A DNA stretch of 64,000 bases. It comes from Parachitinimonas caeni. GTDB taxonomy: Bacteria > Pseudomonadota > Gammaproteobacteria > Burkholderiales > Chitinimonadaceae. The notes under the pieces were generated by a model, which saw only the letters and a list, made by a program, of their open reading frames with translations, ran no database searches and was not told where the DNA came from. The stretch covers positions 247,392 to 311,391 of the forward strand of contig NZ_JARRAF010000002.1 of assembly GCF_030129945.1 (NCBI RefSeq). Direction: 5' to 3'. Below, in pieces: positions 34,891-44,031 of this stretch. Position numbers and translations under genes: made by a program. Numbering within the stretch: the first letter of the stretch is position 1; the number at the start of each line of letters is the position of its first letter.

Positions 34891-36069
34891 TCAATCATCC
34901 CGCAGATCAAGCAGGGGGTCGGCAGGTGGCCATGAGCAATCGGTCACTCGTTGTGCATACCAGCGATGCATGGCGGCATCATCCACCGAGTACTCACCCC
35001 TGGCCGATTTCCAGATCAGAGCCGGGCTATGCTGGCGCAGCACATCCAGAGCGTTCTGGACTTTGGCCGCCGTCACTTTTTCTCCGGTGACATCACGATA
35101 GAACTTGAGCGCTTCTGCATCATACGGGCGATAACGCGATCCTAAATCCAGCAGGCGCCGGAGCACTGCTTGCTCCAACGGCTTGAGCCCCAGATACACC
35201 GACTCCATTTGGGCTTCATCATCCAGCTGACGTTGCCGCGCGGCATCAAGCATAGCCGCTTCAAACCGGCCAGAAATACTGGCGAGCGGGCTAAGCGCTT
35301 GGCCCAATGCTTCCATGAAAAACTGCGGGCGGCAGCCAAACAGCTGGAATGCCTGATACAGCAAGCCCTGATCAACCGGTGCAAGTGGCGGCCTTTGCTG
35401 TTCAATCAACCCTGCAATATGTGCAATGAATTGCAGGTCCAGCTCAGGCAGGCGGTGGATTTGCGATCCGTAAAATGGCGAGCCATTGGTATTGACCAAA
35501 CGCAGCAGCTTGTCGCGATCCGACCCGGACATCACCAGCATCAAATTGATCTGACCGGGACGATTCAGCTGGTCGCGCGCCGACTTGAGTGCTGCCATGG
35601 CGGTCTCGCCAGCCTCGCTGGTCAAGGCATGCTGGGCTTCGTCAATTATCAGTGCCAGCGGCGCTGCAACCATCTCATGCAAGGCGCGCAATGCCTCAGG
35701 CAAGGTCGTGCCATCTATCTGGCCAATCCTGCTGGTATCAATTTTGAGCCCGCCCAAAACGATTTCTTTCAACCCGGCCGCCTTCGCCGTTCTGGCAACG
35801 GGGCCCAGCTTTTCATGCAGTTTCCGGGAGATGCCTTCTGCAATCAAAATGGCTGGATCACGCCTCTGGTCAGACCATAAATCGACATACACCACCACTA
35901 CACCTTCGCGCTCCAGCACGGGCTTGAGGTCAGCCTGCAGAAACGTCGATTTACCGGTACGGCGGGGGGCCGCAAGAAACAAGCCATTGTGGGCGTCACT
36001 GAACAAAGCCTTGCCGCGCAGCTCATTGGCGAGCTGCTCAGCCAAAGCGACTCTGGAGTAGTAAATCAT
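34891..36069 (-). CDS. Orphan AAA-type P-loop ATPase
   Basis: The 392-residue product has an N-terminal ATPase domain with Walker A APRRTGKST (residues 34-42), Walker B ALIIDEAQH (Asp143, Glu144) and a sensor-like LMLVMSGSDRD, as in archaeal-type predicted ATPases of the STAND/ORC-like group. The C-terminal third (from about residue 285) is helical, with a winged-helix-like part (VTGEKVTAAKVQNALDVLRQH). The target is unknown. It is not linked to a nuclease or toxin gene. A 39-bp near-perfect palindrome lies just upstream, and no ribosome site is visible at either candidate start (36069 or 36081). Confidence 0.75.
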   Translation of the reverse strand: MIYYSRVALAEQLANELRGKALFSDAHNGLFLAAPRRTGKSTFLQADLKPVLEREGVVVVYVDLWSDQRRDPAILIAEGISRKLHEKLGPVARTAKAAGLKEIVLGGLKIDTSRIGQIDGTTLPEALRALHEMVAAPLALIIDEAQHALTSEAGETAMAALKSARDQLNRPGQINLMLVMSGSDRDKLLRLVNTNGSPFYGSQIHRLPELDLQFIAHIAGLIEQQRPPLAPVDQGLLYQAFQLFGCRPQFFMEALGQALSPLASISGRFEAAMLDAARQRQLDDEAQMESVYLGLKPLEQAVLRRLLDLGSRYRPYDAEALKFYRDVTGEKVTAAKVQNALDVLRQHSPALIWKSARGEYSVDDAAMHRWYAQRVTDCSWPPADPLLDLRDD

Positions 36070-36083
36070 CAGTTTTATCAATA

Positions 36084-36122
36084 ATTATCCCTGTTTTGAT
36101 AATTTATCAGAACAGGGATAAT
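36084..36122. promoter_or_regulatory. 39-bp palindrome upstream of the AAA ATPase gene
   Basis: ATTATCCCTGTT at the left mirrors AACAGGGATAAT at the right, with GATAA / TTATC pairing in the middle; only the two positions flanking the centre differ. It starts 15 bp upstream of the ATPase start codon and ends 18 bp from the metH stop. It could be an operator for autoregulation or a terminator-like structure for metH-side transcripts; no T-run is present. Confidence 0.6.
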
Positions 36123-36139
36123 TTCCAATAAATCTATCC

Positions 36140-39100
36140 TTATCCCCCATACCCCAGATTCGGCGCCAGATCCCGTTCGGCCTGTTGCAGGCTCACACCA
36201 CGGCGGCGGGCGTAGTCGGTGACCTGATCCTGGCCCAGTTTGCCGACCGCGAAATACTGCGACTGCGGGTGGCTGAAGTAGAGACCACTAACCGCAGCCG
36301 TGGGCAGCATGGCGTAGCCTTCGGTCAGTTGCATACCGATGCCCTCGGCCGCCAATACGCGGAACAGATCGGTCTTGGTGGTGTGGTCAGGGCAGGCCGG
36401 GTAGCCGGGGGCGGGGCGGATGCCCTGATATTGCTCGTCAATCAACGCCTGGTTATCCAGCGCCTCATCGGCGGCATAGCCCCATAGTTCACGCCGTACC
36501 TTGGTGTGCATCAACTCGGCAAAGGCTTCGGCCAGACGGTCGGCCAGGGCTTTGACCATGATCGCGCTGTAATCATCGTTAGCGGCCTCGAAACGTGCCA
36601 CATGCGGCTCGATACCCAACCCGGCCGTGACGGCAAACAGGCCCACATAGTCGGCCTTCTGGCTGTCATTTGGGGCGACAAAGTCCGCCAGACACCAGTT
36701 CGCCTTGCCCTCGGCTTTCTTGTTCTGCTGGCGCAGGCAGTGCATGCGCATCAGCTCGCCGCCGGTTTGTGGGTCCAACAGTGCAATGTCATCACCATCA
36801 GCATGGGCCGGAAACAGGCCGATCACCCCATTCGCCTGCACCCAGTTACCGTCAATCATCTGCTTGAGCATGGCTTGCCCATCGGCAAACAGGCTGCGGG
36901 CCGATTCACCGACTTTTTCATCGTTGAGGATGGCCGGATATTTGCCGAACAGCTCCCAGGCATTGAAGAAGGGGCTCCAGTCGATGTATTCGGCGATGTC
37001 AGCCAGCGGGTAGCGCTCGAAGCGCTGCAGCCCCAATTGACGCGGCTGGGGCGGTTGGTAGCTACCCCACTCAAAGGCAAAGCGATTGCCGCGTGCCGCT
37101 TCGATCGGCAACAGGTCGGCCTTGCCCTTGTTGGCGTGGATGGTGCGGATGTTGTCGTATTCGGCTTTGACACCCGCCACGAAGTCATCGTGCAGCGTCT
37201 CGGACAGCAGGTTCGACACCACGCCTACGGCACGCGAGGCATCGGGCACGTACACTACGGGCTGTTCGTAATTCGGTGAAATCTTGACGGCTGTGTGGAC
37301 TTTCGAGGTGGTTGCCCCCCCGATCAGCAGAGGAATGGTGAAGCCCTGCCGTTGCATTTCCTTGGCGACATGGGCCATTTCTTCGAGCGATGGGGTGATC
37401 AGCCCGGAAAGGCCGATGATGTCGGCCTTGTGCTCGCGGGCGGCGTCGAGGATGGTCTGGCACGGCACCATCACGCCCAGATCAATCACCTTGTAGTTAT
37501 TACAGCGCAGCACCACCCCGACAATGTTCTTGCCGATGTCGTGCACGTCGCCCTTCACCGTTGCCATGATGATGGTGCCCTTGGCCGGCGCGTCGGCAAG
37601 GCCGAGCCGCTGCTTTTCCTCGTCGATGAACGGTTCCAGATACGCCACCGCCGCCTTCATGACACGGGCCGATTTCACCACCTGCGGCAGGAACATCTTG
37701 CCCGCGCCGAACAGGTCGCCGACCACGTTCATGCCATCCATCAGCGGGCCTTCGATCACATGGATGGGCCGAGCCGACTTGGCGCGTACCTCTTCGGTAT
37801 CTTCGGTGATGTAAGTGGTAATCCCTTTGACCAGCGCGTGTTCCAGCCGTTTTTCCACCGGCCATTCGCGCCAGCTCAGGTCCTCCACCTTGCCTTGCTG
37901 GGCCTCACCCTTGAACTTTTCCGCCAGGGCAATCAAATGTTCGGTCGGGTCGCCGCCATCCTTGGGGGTGCGCATCAGCACCACATCTTCAATCCGCTCG
38001 CGCAATTCGGGAGCGATCTCTTCATACACTTCCAGCGCCCCGGCGTTGACGATCCCCATACTCATGCCACGCTGGATGGCGTGATAGAGAAACACCGCGT
38101 GGATGGCTTCACGTACTTTGTTATTGCCACGGAAGCTGAAGGAGACATTCGATACCCCACCGCTGATCTTGGCGTGCGGCAGATGCTGGCGAATCCAGCC
38201 CGTGGCTTCGATGAAATCGAGGCCATAACGGGCGTGCTCTTCAATGCCGGTTGCCACGGCAAAGATGTTCGGGTCGAAGATGATGTCTTCCGGCGGAAAG
38301 CCAACGACTTCGGTCAGGATCTTGTAAGAGCGGGCGCAGATCTCGGTCTTGCGAGCATAGGTATCGGCCTGACCGGTTTCATCAAACGCCATCACGATGA
38401 CGGCGGCGCCATAGGCCCGCACCAGACGCGCCTGCTCGATAAAGCTGGCTTCGCCTTCCTTCAGCGAGATCGAGTTGACGATGCCCTTACCCTGAATGCA
38501 CTTGAGGCCGGCCTCGATCACGCTCCATTTGGACGAGTCGATCATGATCGGCACCCGCGCAATATCCGGCTCGGCGGCGATCAGATTCAGAAAGCGCACC
38601 ATCGCCGCCTGCGCATCGAGCATGCCTTCGTCCATATTGATGTCGATCACCTGCGCGCCGTTTTCCACCTGCTGCCGGGCCACATCCAGCGCCGTCGCGT
38701 AGTCGCCCGCCAGAATCAGCTTGGCAAAAGCGCGTGAGCCGGTGACGTTGGTCCGCTCACCCACGTTCACAAACAGGTCGCTGTCGCCGATATTGAAGGG
38801 TTCCAGCCCAGCCAACCGGCATTTGGCCTCCAACTGCGGCAGGGGGCGTGGCGAAACACCGTCTACGGCACGGGCAATGGCCGCAATATGGTCGGGCGTG
38901 GTGCCACAGCAACCACCAACGATATTGATCAGCCCGGATTCAGCCCACTCGCGCACCTGCTTGCCCATCTCTTCTGGCGCCAGATCGTAACCCCCGAATT
39001 CATTCGGCAAGCCAGCGTTGGCGTGGACCGACACAAAGCCCGCCGACACCCGCGAGATTTCCTCAACGTAGGGCCGCAGCAGATCCGGCCCCAAGGCACA

Positions 39101-39844
39101 GTTGAGACCGTAGCTGAGTGCCTCAGCATGCGACAGCGAGTTGTAGAACGCCTCGGTGGTCTGCCCGGTCAGGGTCCGGCCACTCTGGTCGGTAATGGTG
39201 CCTGAGATCATGATCGGCAGCGGTTCCAGCTCCGGTCGTTCTGCAAAGAAGCGCTTGATGGCGAATACCGCCGCCTTGGCGTTGAGTGTGTCGAAAATGG
39301 TCTCGACCAGCAGCAGGTCGGCACCGCCATCCACCAGGCCACGAATGGCTTCGGTATACGACGTCACCAGCTCATCAAACGTGACATTGCGATAGCCAGG
39401 GTCGTTGACGTCGGGGCTGATCGAGCAGGTACGGTTGGTAGGCCCCAATACCCCGGCGCAGAAACGCGGCTTGTGCGGCGTTTTGGCGGTTTGCGCTTCA
39501 CACAGCGTATGTACCAGCCGCGCCGCTTCAAAATTCAGTTCGTACACCAGCTCTTCCATGCCGTAGTCGGCCATGGCGATGCTGGTGGCGTTGAAGCTGT
39601 TGGTTTCGATGATGTCGGCACCGGCATCGAGGTAGGCTTGGTGAATGCCACCAATCACATCGGGCCGGGTCAGCACCAGCAGGTCGTTATTGCCTTTCAA
39701 GTCACTCGGCCAATCAGCAAAGCGGGTGCCACGATAGCCACGCTCATCCAGCAAATGGCGCTGGACCATGGTGCCCATGCCGCCATCAAGAATCAGGATG
39801 CGTTGCTGGAGAAGAGAAGTAAGCTGGTTGTGGCGACTGGTCAT
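36140..39844 (-). CDS. metH: Cobalamin-dependent methionine synthase
   Basis: Transfers the methyl group of 5-methyltetrahydrofolate to homocysteine through B12. The 1234-residue product has all four modules. They are: a homocysteine-binding domain with zinc Cys in GLNCALG and VGGCCGTTP; a pterin-binding domain ([13 protein letters not shown]); a cobalamin domain with the axial His in [11 protein letters not shown]; and a C-terminal reactivation domain binding S-adenosylmethionine ([13 protein letters not shown]). The ATG at 39844 gives a start MTSRHNQL matching the family. No cobalamin riboswitch could be recognised in the 160 bp upstream. Confidence 0.98.
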   Translation of the reverse strand: MTSRHNQLTSLLQQRILILDGGMGTMVQRHLLDERGYRGTRFADWPSDLKGNNDLLVLTRPDVIGGIHQAYLDAGADIIETNSFNATSIAMADYGMEELVYELNFEAARLVHTLCEAQTAKTPHKPRFCAGVLGPTNRTCSISPDVNDPGYRNVTFDELVTSYTEAIRGLVDGGADLLLVETIFDTLNAKAAVFAIKRFFAERPELEPLPIMISGTITDQSGRTLTGQTTEAFYNSLSHAEALSYGLNCALGPDLLRPYVEEISRVSAGFVSVHANAGLPNEFGGYDLAPEEMGKQVREWAESGLINIVGGCCGTTPDHIAAIARAVDGVSPRPLPQLEAKCRLAGLEPFNIGDSDLFVNVGERTNVTGSRAFAKLILAGDYATALDVARQQVENGAQVIDINMDEGMLDAQAAMVRFLNLIAAEPDIARVPIMIDSSKWSVIEAGLKCIQGKGIVNSISLKEGEASFIEQARLVRAYGAAVIVMAFDETGQADTYARKTEICARSYKILTEVVGFPPEDIIFDPNIFAVATGIEEHARYGLDFIEATGWIRQHLPHAKISGGVSNVSFSFRGNNKVREAIHAVFLYHAIQRGMSMGIVNAGALEVYEEIAPELRERIEDVVLMRTPKDGGDPTEHLIALAEKFKGEAQQGKVEDLSWREWPVEKRLEHALVKGITTYITEDTEEVRAKSARPIHVIEGPLMDGMNVVGDLFGAGKMFLPQVVKSARVMKAAVAYLEPFIDEEKQRLGLADAPAKGTIIMATVKGDVHDIGKNIVGVVLRCNNYKVIDLGVMVPCQTILDAAREHKADIIGLSGLITPSLEEMAHVAKEMQRQGFTIPLLIGGATTSKVHTAVKISPNYEQPVVYVPDASRAVGVVSNLLSETLHDDFVAGVKAEYDNIRTIHANKGKADLLPIEAARGNRFAFEWGSYQPPQPRQLGLQRFERYPLADIAEYIDWSPFFNAWELFGKYPAILNDEKVGESARSLFADGQAMLKQMIDGNWVQANGVIGLFPAHADGDDIALLDPQTGGELMRMHCLRQQNKKAEGKANWCLADFVAPNDSQKADYVGLFAVTAGLGIEPHVARFEAANDDYSAIMVKALADRLAEAFAELMHTKVRRELWGYAADEALDNQALIDEQYQGIRPAPGYPACPDHTTKTDLFRVLAAEGIGMQLTEGYAMLPTAAVSGLYFSHPQSQYFAVGKLGQDQVTDYARRRGVSLQQAERDLAPNLGYGG

Positions 39845-40000
39845 GGCTGCTGGCAATTGAATATGTTGAAGAAAACAGGAAGTACCTATTGTTTAAGCAT
39901 AGGCACTACAGGAGACAGATTCCCGTCCACGCAGTCTAACATGCAGGCCATGCACGACAGCCAGAAACCAACATGAATGAAATTCATACCCTTGTGCGGA

Positions 40001-40026
40001 CAAAAAAATAGGCCGGTTAACCGGCC
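40001..40026 (-). terminator. Terminator of the BenE-type transporter gene
   Basis: GGCCGGTTAACCGGCC (40011-40026) is a perfect palindrome. On the minus strand it is followed by TATTTTTTTG. It lies 60 bp after the stop of the transporter gene and before metH. Confidence 0.85.
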
Positions 40027-40086
40027 AGGGAAGGGGATTCTTTTGCGCCGTGCGGCAAACGAGGCTGCCGAACAGGAAACGAGGAT

Positions 40087-41304
40087 TTATTTGGTTTGAT
40101 TCTGTGTAACCGATCCAGCGGGCAGGGCGGCATCGGTGGGGCCATGCCAGGGCTTATGCAGCACCACGTAGGCCACACCGCCAATCACCAAGCCCCAAAA
40201 GGCCGACCCCAGACCAAGAAAGCTCATGCCTGAGGCGGTCACGAGAAAAGTAATGATGGCGGACTCACGATGACTTTCGTCCTGAATCGCGCCGACCAAT
40301 CCTGCCGTGATGGCGCTGATCAGGGCTAACCCGGCCAGCGTGGCAATCAGCGCCTTAGGTAGTGCCGCGAATAGCAGGGCCAAAGCACCGCCGAACACCC
40401 CCACCAGAATGTAGAACAGACCACAGGCAATACCGGCAACATAACGCTTGGCCGGATCTTCGTGCGCTTCCTTGCCGGTGCAGATGGCTGCCGTAATCGC
40501 CGCCAGATTGACGCCGTGAGCGCCAAATGGCGCAAGCAACAAGGAGCCGATGCCCGTCGTTGTCACAATGCCGCCGGCTGGCGTCTGATAACCAGAAGAC
40601 TTGAGCACCGCCATGCCGGGTACGTACTGCCCGGTCAGGGTAACCAGAGCCAGGGGCAAGGCCAGGCTGAGCGCCGAACTCACGCTCCACTCTGGCTTGG
40701 TCCACACCGGCGCAACCAATTCAAACCGGATGGCTGACAGTTGGGCATCCCCCGAGGTCACCGCAAACAATATTCCCACCAGCAGAACCGCCGCAATGGC
40801 ATAGCGTGGCCATATCCGTTTCGCCAGCAAATACACGGCCAGCATGCCGAACACCAGGGCTGGCATGGCTTTGATCGACGTGAAAACCTCTGTGCCGAAG
40901 TGCAGCAAAATCCCCGCCAGCATCGCGCCGGCCAAGCCTTTGGGCAGCCGCGGCATCAGCTTATCGAAGGTACCGGATAGCCCGATGGCGGTAATCAGCA
41001 GGGCCGCCAGCATGTAGGCACCGATCGCCTGCGCATAGGGCATGGTGGGCAGGATACCGACCAACAGCGCCGCTCCCGGTGTAGACCACGCTGTGATTAC
41101 CGGCACTTTCAGGCGCCAACTCAATACCAGCCCGGTAATTCCGCTACCCAGCGAGATCGCCCAGATCCAGCTGGAAGTCAGGTCATCTGAAAGATGGGCG
41201 TTCTTGGCGGCATGAAAGACAATCACCAGCGGCCCCGCAAACGACACCAGTACAGCCAGGAATCCGGCAACAACGGCCGAAATAGAAAAATCCTGCTTGA
41301 CCAT
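40087..41304 (-). CDS. benE: BenE-family (benzoate/H+ symporter-like) transporter
   Basis: The 405-residue product is highly hydrophobic with about 12 membrane segments and the BenE-type opening (AVVAGFLAVLVSFAGPLVIVF). It also has AWSTPGAALLVG, the half-helix motif, and GAHGVNLAAITAAICTG in the second repeat. BenE proteins transport benzoate in some bacteria, but most homologues are uncharacterised. No benzoate catabolism genes are nearby, so the substrate is open. The ATG at 41304 follows a GGGGGT; the extension to 41361 lacks a site. Confidence 0.88.
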   Translation of the reverse strand: MVKQDFSISAVVAGFLAVLVSFAGPLVIVFHAAKNAHLSDDLTSSWIWAISLGSGITGLVLSWRLKVPVITAWSTPGAALLVGILPTMPYAQAIGAYMLAALLITAIGLSGTFDKLMPRLPKGLAGAMLAGILLHFGTEVFTSIKAMPALVFGMLAVYLLAKRIWPRYAIAAVLLVGILFAVTSGDAQLSAIRFELVAPVWTKPEWSVSSALSLALPLALVTLTGQYVPGMAVLKSSGYQTPAGGIVTTTGIGSLLLAPFGAHGVNLAAITAAICTGKEAHEDPAKRYVAGIACGLFYILVGVFGGALALLFAALPKALIATLAGLALISAITAGLVGAIQDESHRESAIITFLVTASGMSFLGLGSAFWGLVIGGVAYVVLHKPWHGPTDAALPAGSVTQNQTK

Positions 41305-41982
41305 GACACCCCCGGCACGTTTGAACATTAAATAACTATTACGACCATTTACCACCCGCACACCCCATCAACTGCATTTAATGACATTTGATACATCCAT
41401 TGTCACTTTCTGCAGAAACGGCCTTCTCCCGAGTTGGTCGCCCTCGCTTGCAATGACGTTGCAAAGACTGGAAAAACCCCAAGCAGGCAGTAATAGCAGC
41501 TACTCATACCGCAAAAACTCAGTGGATTTTTCTGAAAAAATTCATCAAGCCGACAAATTCAACCAAAAATACAAAAAAATTTAGCGGTTTTTATCGAACA
41601 ATCCAAAAACCAGGAAAGTAGAGCCGTCTTGTGCTGGATGAGGAACGTGTCCTGGAGCGTCAGAAGATGCTACTGGCTATTCCTTGCCCCTACAACCAGG
41701 AATAGATCGACAGTTTATTTGTGCTTGTTTAGACTGGCATGGTAGTTTTTTCGGACAGTTTTTAATTACCACACACAGGAGAGTTCACTTCGCGTTCGAA
41801 ATGACCAGGACAGCGCACCCGGTCCTGGGCGGTAAACCAACCTAAGTTGGCTTGCTGCAAGGAAATCACACCTGCTGCTTGATTGGCGGACAGCCTTGGT
41901 CTTTTCTCCGACACATCAAACCAGACAGTGGGGTGATCTGGCGTCCACTTGGGCGGACGCCACGCCGCCATCGGGTGCCCTA
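41305..41982. other. Gene-poor stretch between the BenE-type transporter and element copy B
   Basis: About 680 bp without a convincing gene. The part 41490-41620 is clearly more AT-rich than its surroundings. The short open frames at 41381-41584 (plus) and 41762-42079 (minus, running into the element) have no recognisable products. It presumably holds the promoter of the transporter gene. No RNA gene was seen. Confidence 0.4.
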
Positions 41983-42240
41983 GGCTCTGTTGACATATTG
42001 TTTCCGGTCGCGCCGGGTCGAGCTTTTGGGGCAGGTTGAGCGCGCTAAATAAGCGAGCCCTAACGACGCCATGCTCCAAAAATCGACCCAGCCTTGCGTG
42101 GCTGTTGCCGCAAAGCGGCTTACAGCCTGTGCGCCCAGACGGGAAATCGCTTGTTTAGCTCGCTAAGCGGCGCGCTTTTCGCCTTGCATCAGGCCCAAAT
42201 CCGACAAAGCGCGATCCGAAAACAAAACGTCAACAGAGCC
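41983..42240. mobile_element. MITE-like element, copy B (258 bp)
   Basis: Ends GGCTCTGTTGACAT and GTCAACAGAGCC, flanked by TA at 41981-41982 and 42241-42242. It contains a first palindromic module (TTTTGGGGCA ... TGCTCCAAAAA) that copy A lacks, and only the right half of the second module found in copies A and C. It lies 171 bp upstream of the TetR-family gene. Confidence 0.88.
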
Positions 42241-42411
42241 TAGCCTGCCTGACTTTCCTGTCAGGCCAATGACGGTAGCTGTTTGCAGTATCCAAATACA
42301 CAAATACCCAGCTCAAAGGGTTCCTGCATGCCTCCATCTCATGACCGGGATGACGGAAACAACAGGCAGGTATCCGGCTGGATAGGTCAAAACAACCAAC
42401 AAGAGAGTGTT

Positions 42412-43035
42412 ATGGAAAAGATCGCAACCCGCGCCAAGGGGCGTCCACGCACGTTTGACCGGAATCAGGCCCTGCAGGCAGCGCTGCGGCTGTTCTGGCA
42501 ACATGGCTACGAAGGCTGCTCAATTGCCATGCTGACCGAGTCGATGCGGATCAACGCACCCAGCCTGTATGCCGCCTTTATCTCGAAGCAGTGTCTATAC
42601 CGCGAAGTCCTTAACCTTTACCTGAGAACCCAGAGCGATTTCATCGGCCGGACGCTGGCCGACACGACCAGCGCCCGCCTCGCCATACGCAATCTGCTTC
42701 TGACCAGCACCACCCGGTTTACCCAGCCCGAGATGCCAGCTGGCTGCATGGTTGCCAGTGGCGCCCTGCGCTGCGGCAATGAACACCATGAAATCCAGCA
42801 GGAGACTGCCGACCTACGCCGCACCACCCGCGATGCCTTGCGCCACCGCCTGGAGTTGGCCGTCATGGATGGGGAAATCGCACCGAGCACCGACACCCTT
42901 GCCTTGTCCAATTTCTTTGCAACCGTCGTACAGGGGCTATCCGTCATGGCCATTGATGGTGCCAGCAAGGCCCAATTAGGGCAGGTGGTCGAACTGGCAA
43001 TGGGGGCCTGGCCGCGCAACGGCATGCTGGCCTGA
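42412..43035 (+). CDS. TetR-family transcriptional regulator
   Basis: The 207-residue product has an N-terminal helix-turn-helix (CSIAMLTESMRINAPSLYAAFISKQCLYREVL) close to the pattern of the AcrR/TetR group, then a ligand-binding domain with a Cys-containing GCMVASGALRCG typical of the YezE/COG1309 subset. The ATG at 42412 is the start that fits the domain, and GAGAG lies upstream. The target and ligand are unknown. No divergently oriented gene is next to it except past the element copy B. Confidence 0.88.
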   Translation: MEKIATRAKGRPRTFDRNQALQAALRLFWQHGYEGCSIAMLTESMRINAPSLYAAFISKQCLYREVLNLYLRTQSDFIGRTLADTTSARLAIRNLLLTSTTRFTQPEMPAGCMVASGALRCGNEHHEIQQETADLRRTTRDALRHRLELAVMDGEIAPSTDTLALSNFFATVVQGLSVMAIDGASKAQLGQVVELAMGAWPRNGMLA

Positions 43036-43040
43036 TGGCA

Positions 43041-43153
43041 GGCGCTGTTGACATTAAAAGTAACCCATTGATTCAAAATGAGAAACGAAAGCCCTACAGA
43101 CCGACTCATTGCTTTATGAATCCATTGCTTACCTACCAAGTGTCAACAGCGCC
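43041..43153. repeat. Short inverted-repeat element (113 bp), different end sequence
   Basis: Perfect 13-bp ends GGCGCTGTTGACA and TGTCAACAGCGCC enclose 87 bp of AT-richer, non-coding sequence. The core TGTTGACA is shared with the ends of copies A-D, but the first bases differ (GGCGC instead of GGCTC). It begins 5 bp after the TetR-gene stop. CA flanks both sides (43039-43040 and 43154-43155), as a possible 2-bp target duplication. It is probably a related MITE family; only one copy is in the window. Confidence 0.65.
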
Positions 43154-43222
43154 CAAGATGGCTTGCAGGGCAGTGATGGTTCGTTGTGAAATAGTCACCC
43201 TTCCTGCAACTGGATGCCCGTC

Positions 43223-43420
43223 ATGACCAGGCGTTATCACCTTCTGATTGTCAGCACGCTGGCGCTTTGCCTGTCTGCTTGCGACAGCCTGCCAGATGGC
43301 GGAAGCCGGATGGATACGTCGTCAAAATGCCCGCGCAAACTCAACGATTTTGCCGGCAAGCGTCTCTTGGTCAGCCTTCCAAAAGAAGGCGCCAGCGGAC
43401 TACGCTCTATCAAGCGATAG
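43223..43420 (+). CDS. Short lipoprotein, possibly a gene remnant
   Basis: A 65-residue product with a good lipoprotein signal (hydrophobic LLIVSTLALC, lipobox LSAC with the acylated Cys at residue 20, followed by Asp). The remaining 45 residues have no recognised domain and end abruptly. It may be the 5' remnant of a longer secreted-protein gene whose 3' part could be the GEVED-like fragment downstream, which lies in another frame. An ATG at 43214 is an alternative start. Confidence 0.45.
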   Translation: MTRRYHLLIVSTLALCLSACDSLPDGGSRMDTSSKCPRKLNDFAGKRLLVSLPKEGASGLRSIKR

Positions 43421-43487
43421 TCAAATCAGATCAAGCGTCCTGACCAGACGCCACCGTCATCCGCCAGATTTACCGTAAGCCTCACCA

Positions 43488-43517
43488 CAAAATAGAGAAC
43501 ATTCGTTCTCTATTTTG
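43488..43517. promoter_or_regulatory. Perfect 13-bp inverted repeat with GAAC-N4-GTTC core
   Basis: CAAAATAGAGAAC (43488-43500) and GTTCTCTATTTTG (43505-43517) flank ATTC. The arms are perfectly complementary. There is no T-run on either side long enough for a terminator call, though the arms themselves end in A4/T4. It may be an operator. A second hairpin, GGCCACGC-TTTCT-GCGTGGCC, follows at 43577-43597. Confidence 0.5.
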
Positions 43518-43650
43518 CTATAGTGAGCTGATCATCCCTCCCTTCCAAACGACTTCATAACCATCACCGATTACTTGGCCACGCTTTCTGCGTGGCCGGA
43601 ATCAGCACGGGGTATCACTGGGAAAGGCGGAGAGATGACACTCGCCAGCC

Positions 43651-43968
43651 GTGCCCATCAGTGGCGTGCTGACAATGAAAGTGTCGCCCGGATTCAGCTT
43701 TAATGGGGTCCGGCCGGTGGCCATAACCGGGTGGGTCGACTGGAATCGTGACAATAAGTTTGAACGGGACGAGCTGGTGCTCTCAAAAGTCAGCGATACC
43801 GCCATCAGCCAACCCATTTCCGTGCCCGCGACAGCGCTGCCAGGACCAACCCGTTTGCGCCTGATCTTGCGCGGCACCCTGGATCCCAACCAACCCAGCC
43901 CCTACCCAGAACCCTGCGGTGGCCCAAGCCCCGGCGAGGTTGCCGACTTTACCCTTAACGTTCTGTAA
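43651..43968 (+). pseudogene. GEVED-like domain fragment without an N-terminus
   Basis: A frame of about 105 codons starting at GTG 43651 or ATG 43675. GWVDWNRDNKFERDE, the central PATALPGPTRLRLIL and the closing GEVADFTLNVL match the pattern of GEVED domains, found at the ends of large secreted bacterial proteins. An in-frame stop at 43636 blocks extension upstream, there is no signal peptide, and the Glu-Asp of the usual GEVEDY is changed. It is most likely a detached C-terminal domain of a decayed gene. Confidence 0.5.
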
Positions 43969-44031
43969 AGCGGGCATTGTGGTCGGGCCGGCGGCGGCTG
44001 ACCCAACCAGTGGCTTCCGGAAGTTCACGCT

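Noticed and set aside
39845..40000. Possible riboswitch upstream of metH
   Set aside because: I looked for a B12 box or SAM/SAH aptamer pattern on the minus strand and saw none. A covariance-model search would be needed to be sure.
41381..41584. 67-codon open frame in the AT-rich gap
   Set aside because: No ribosome site, no domain, composition typical of AT-rich non-coding DNA.
43488..43517. LexA operator
   Set aside because: The GAAC-N4-GTTC form belongs to Gram-positive LexA; no SOS gene is adjacent, so only a neutral inverted repeat is recorded.
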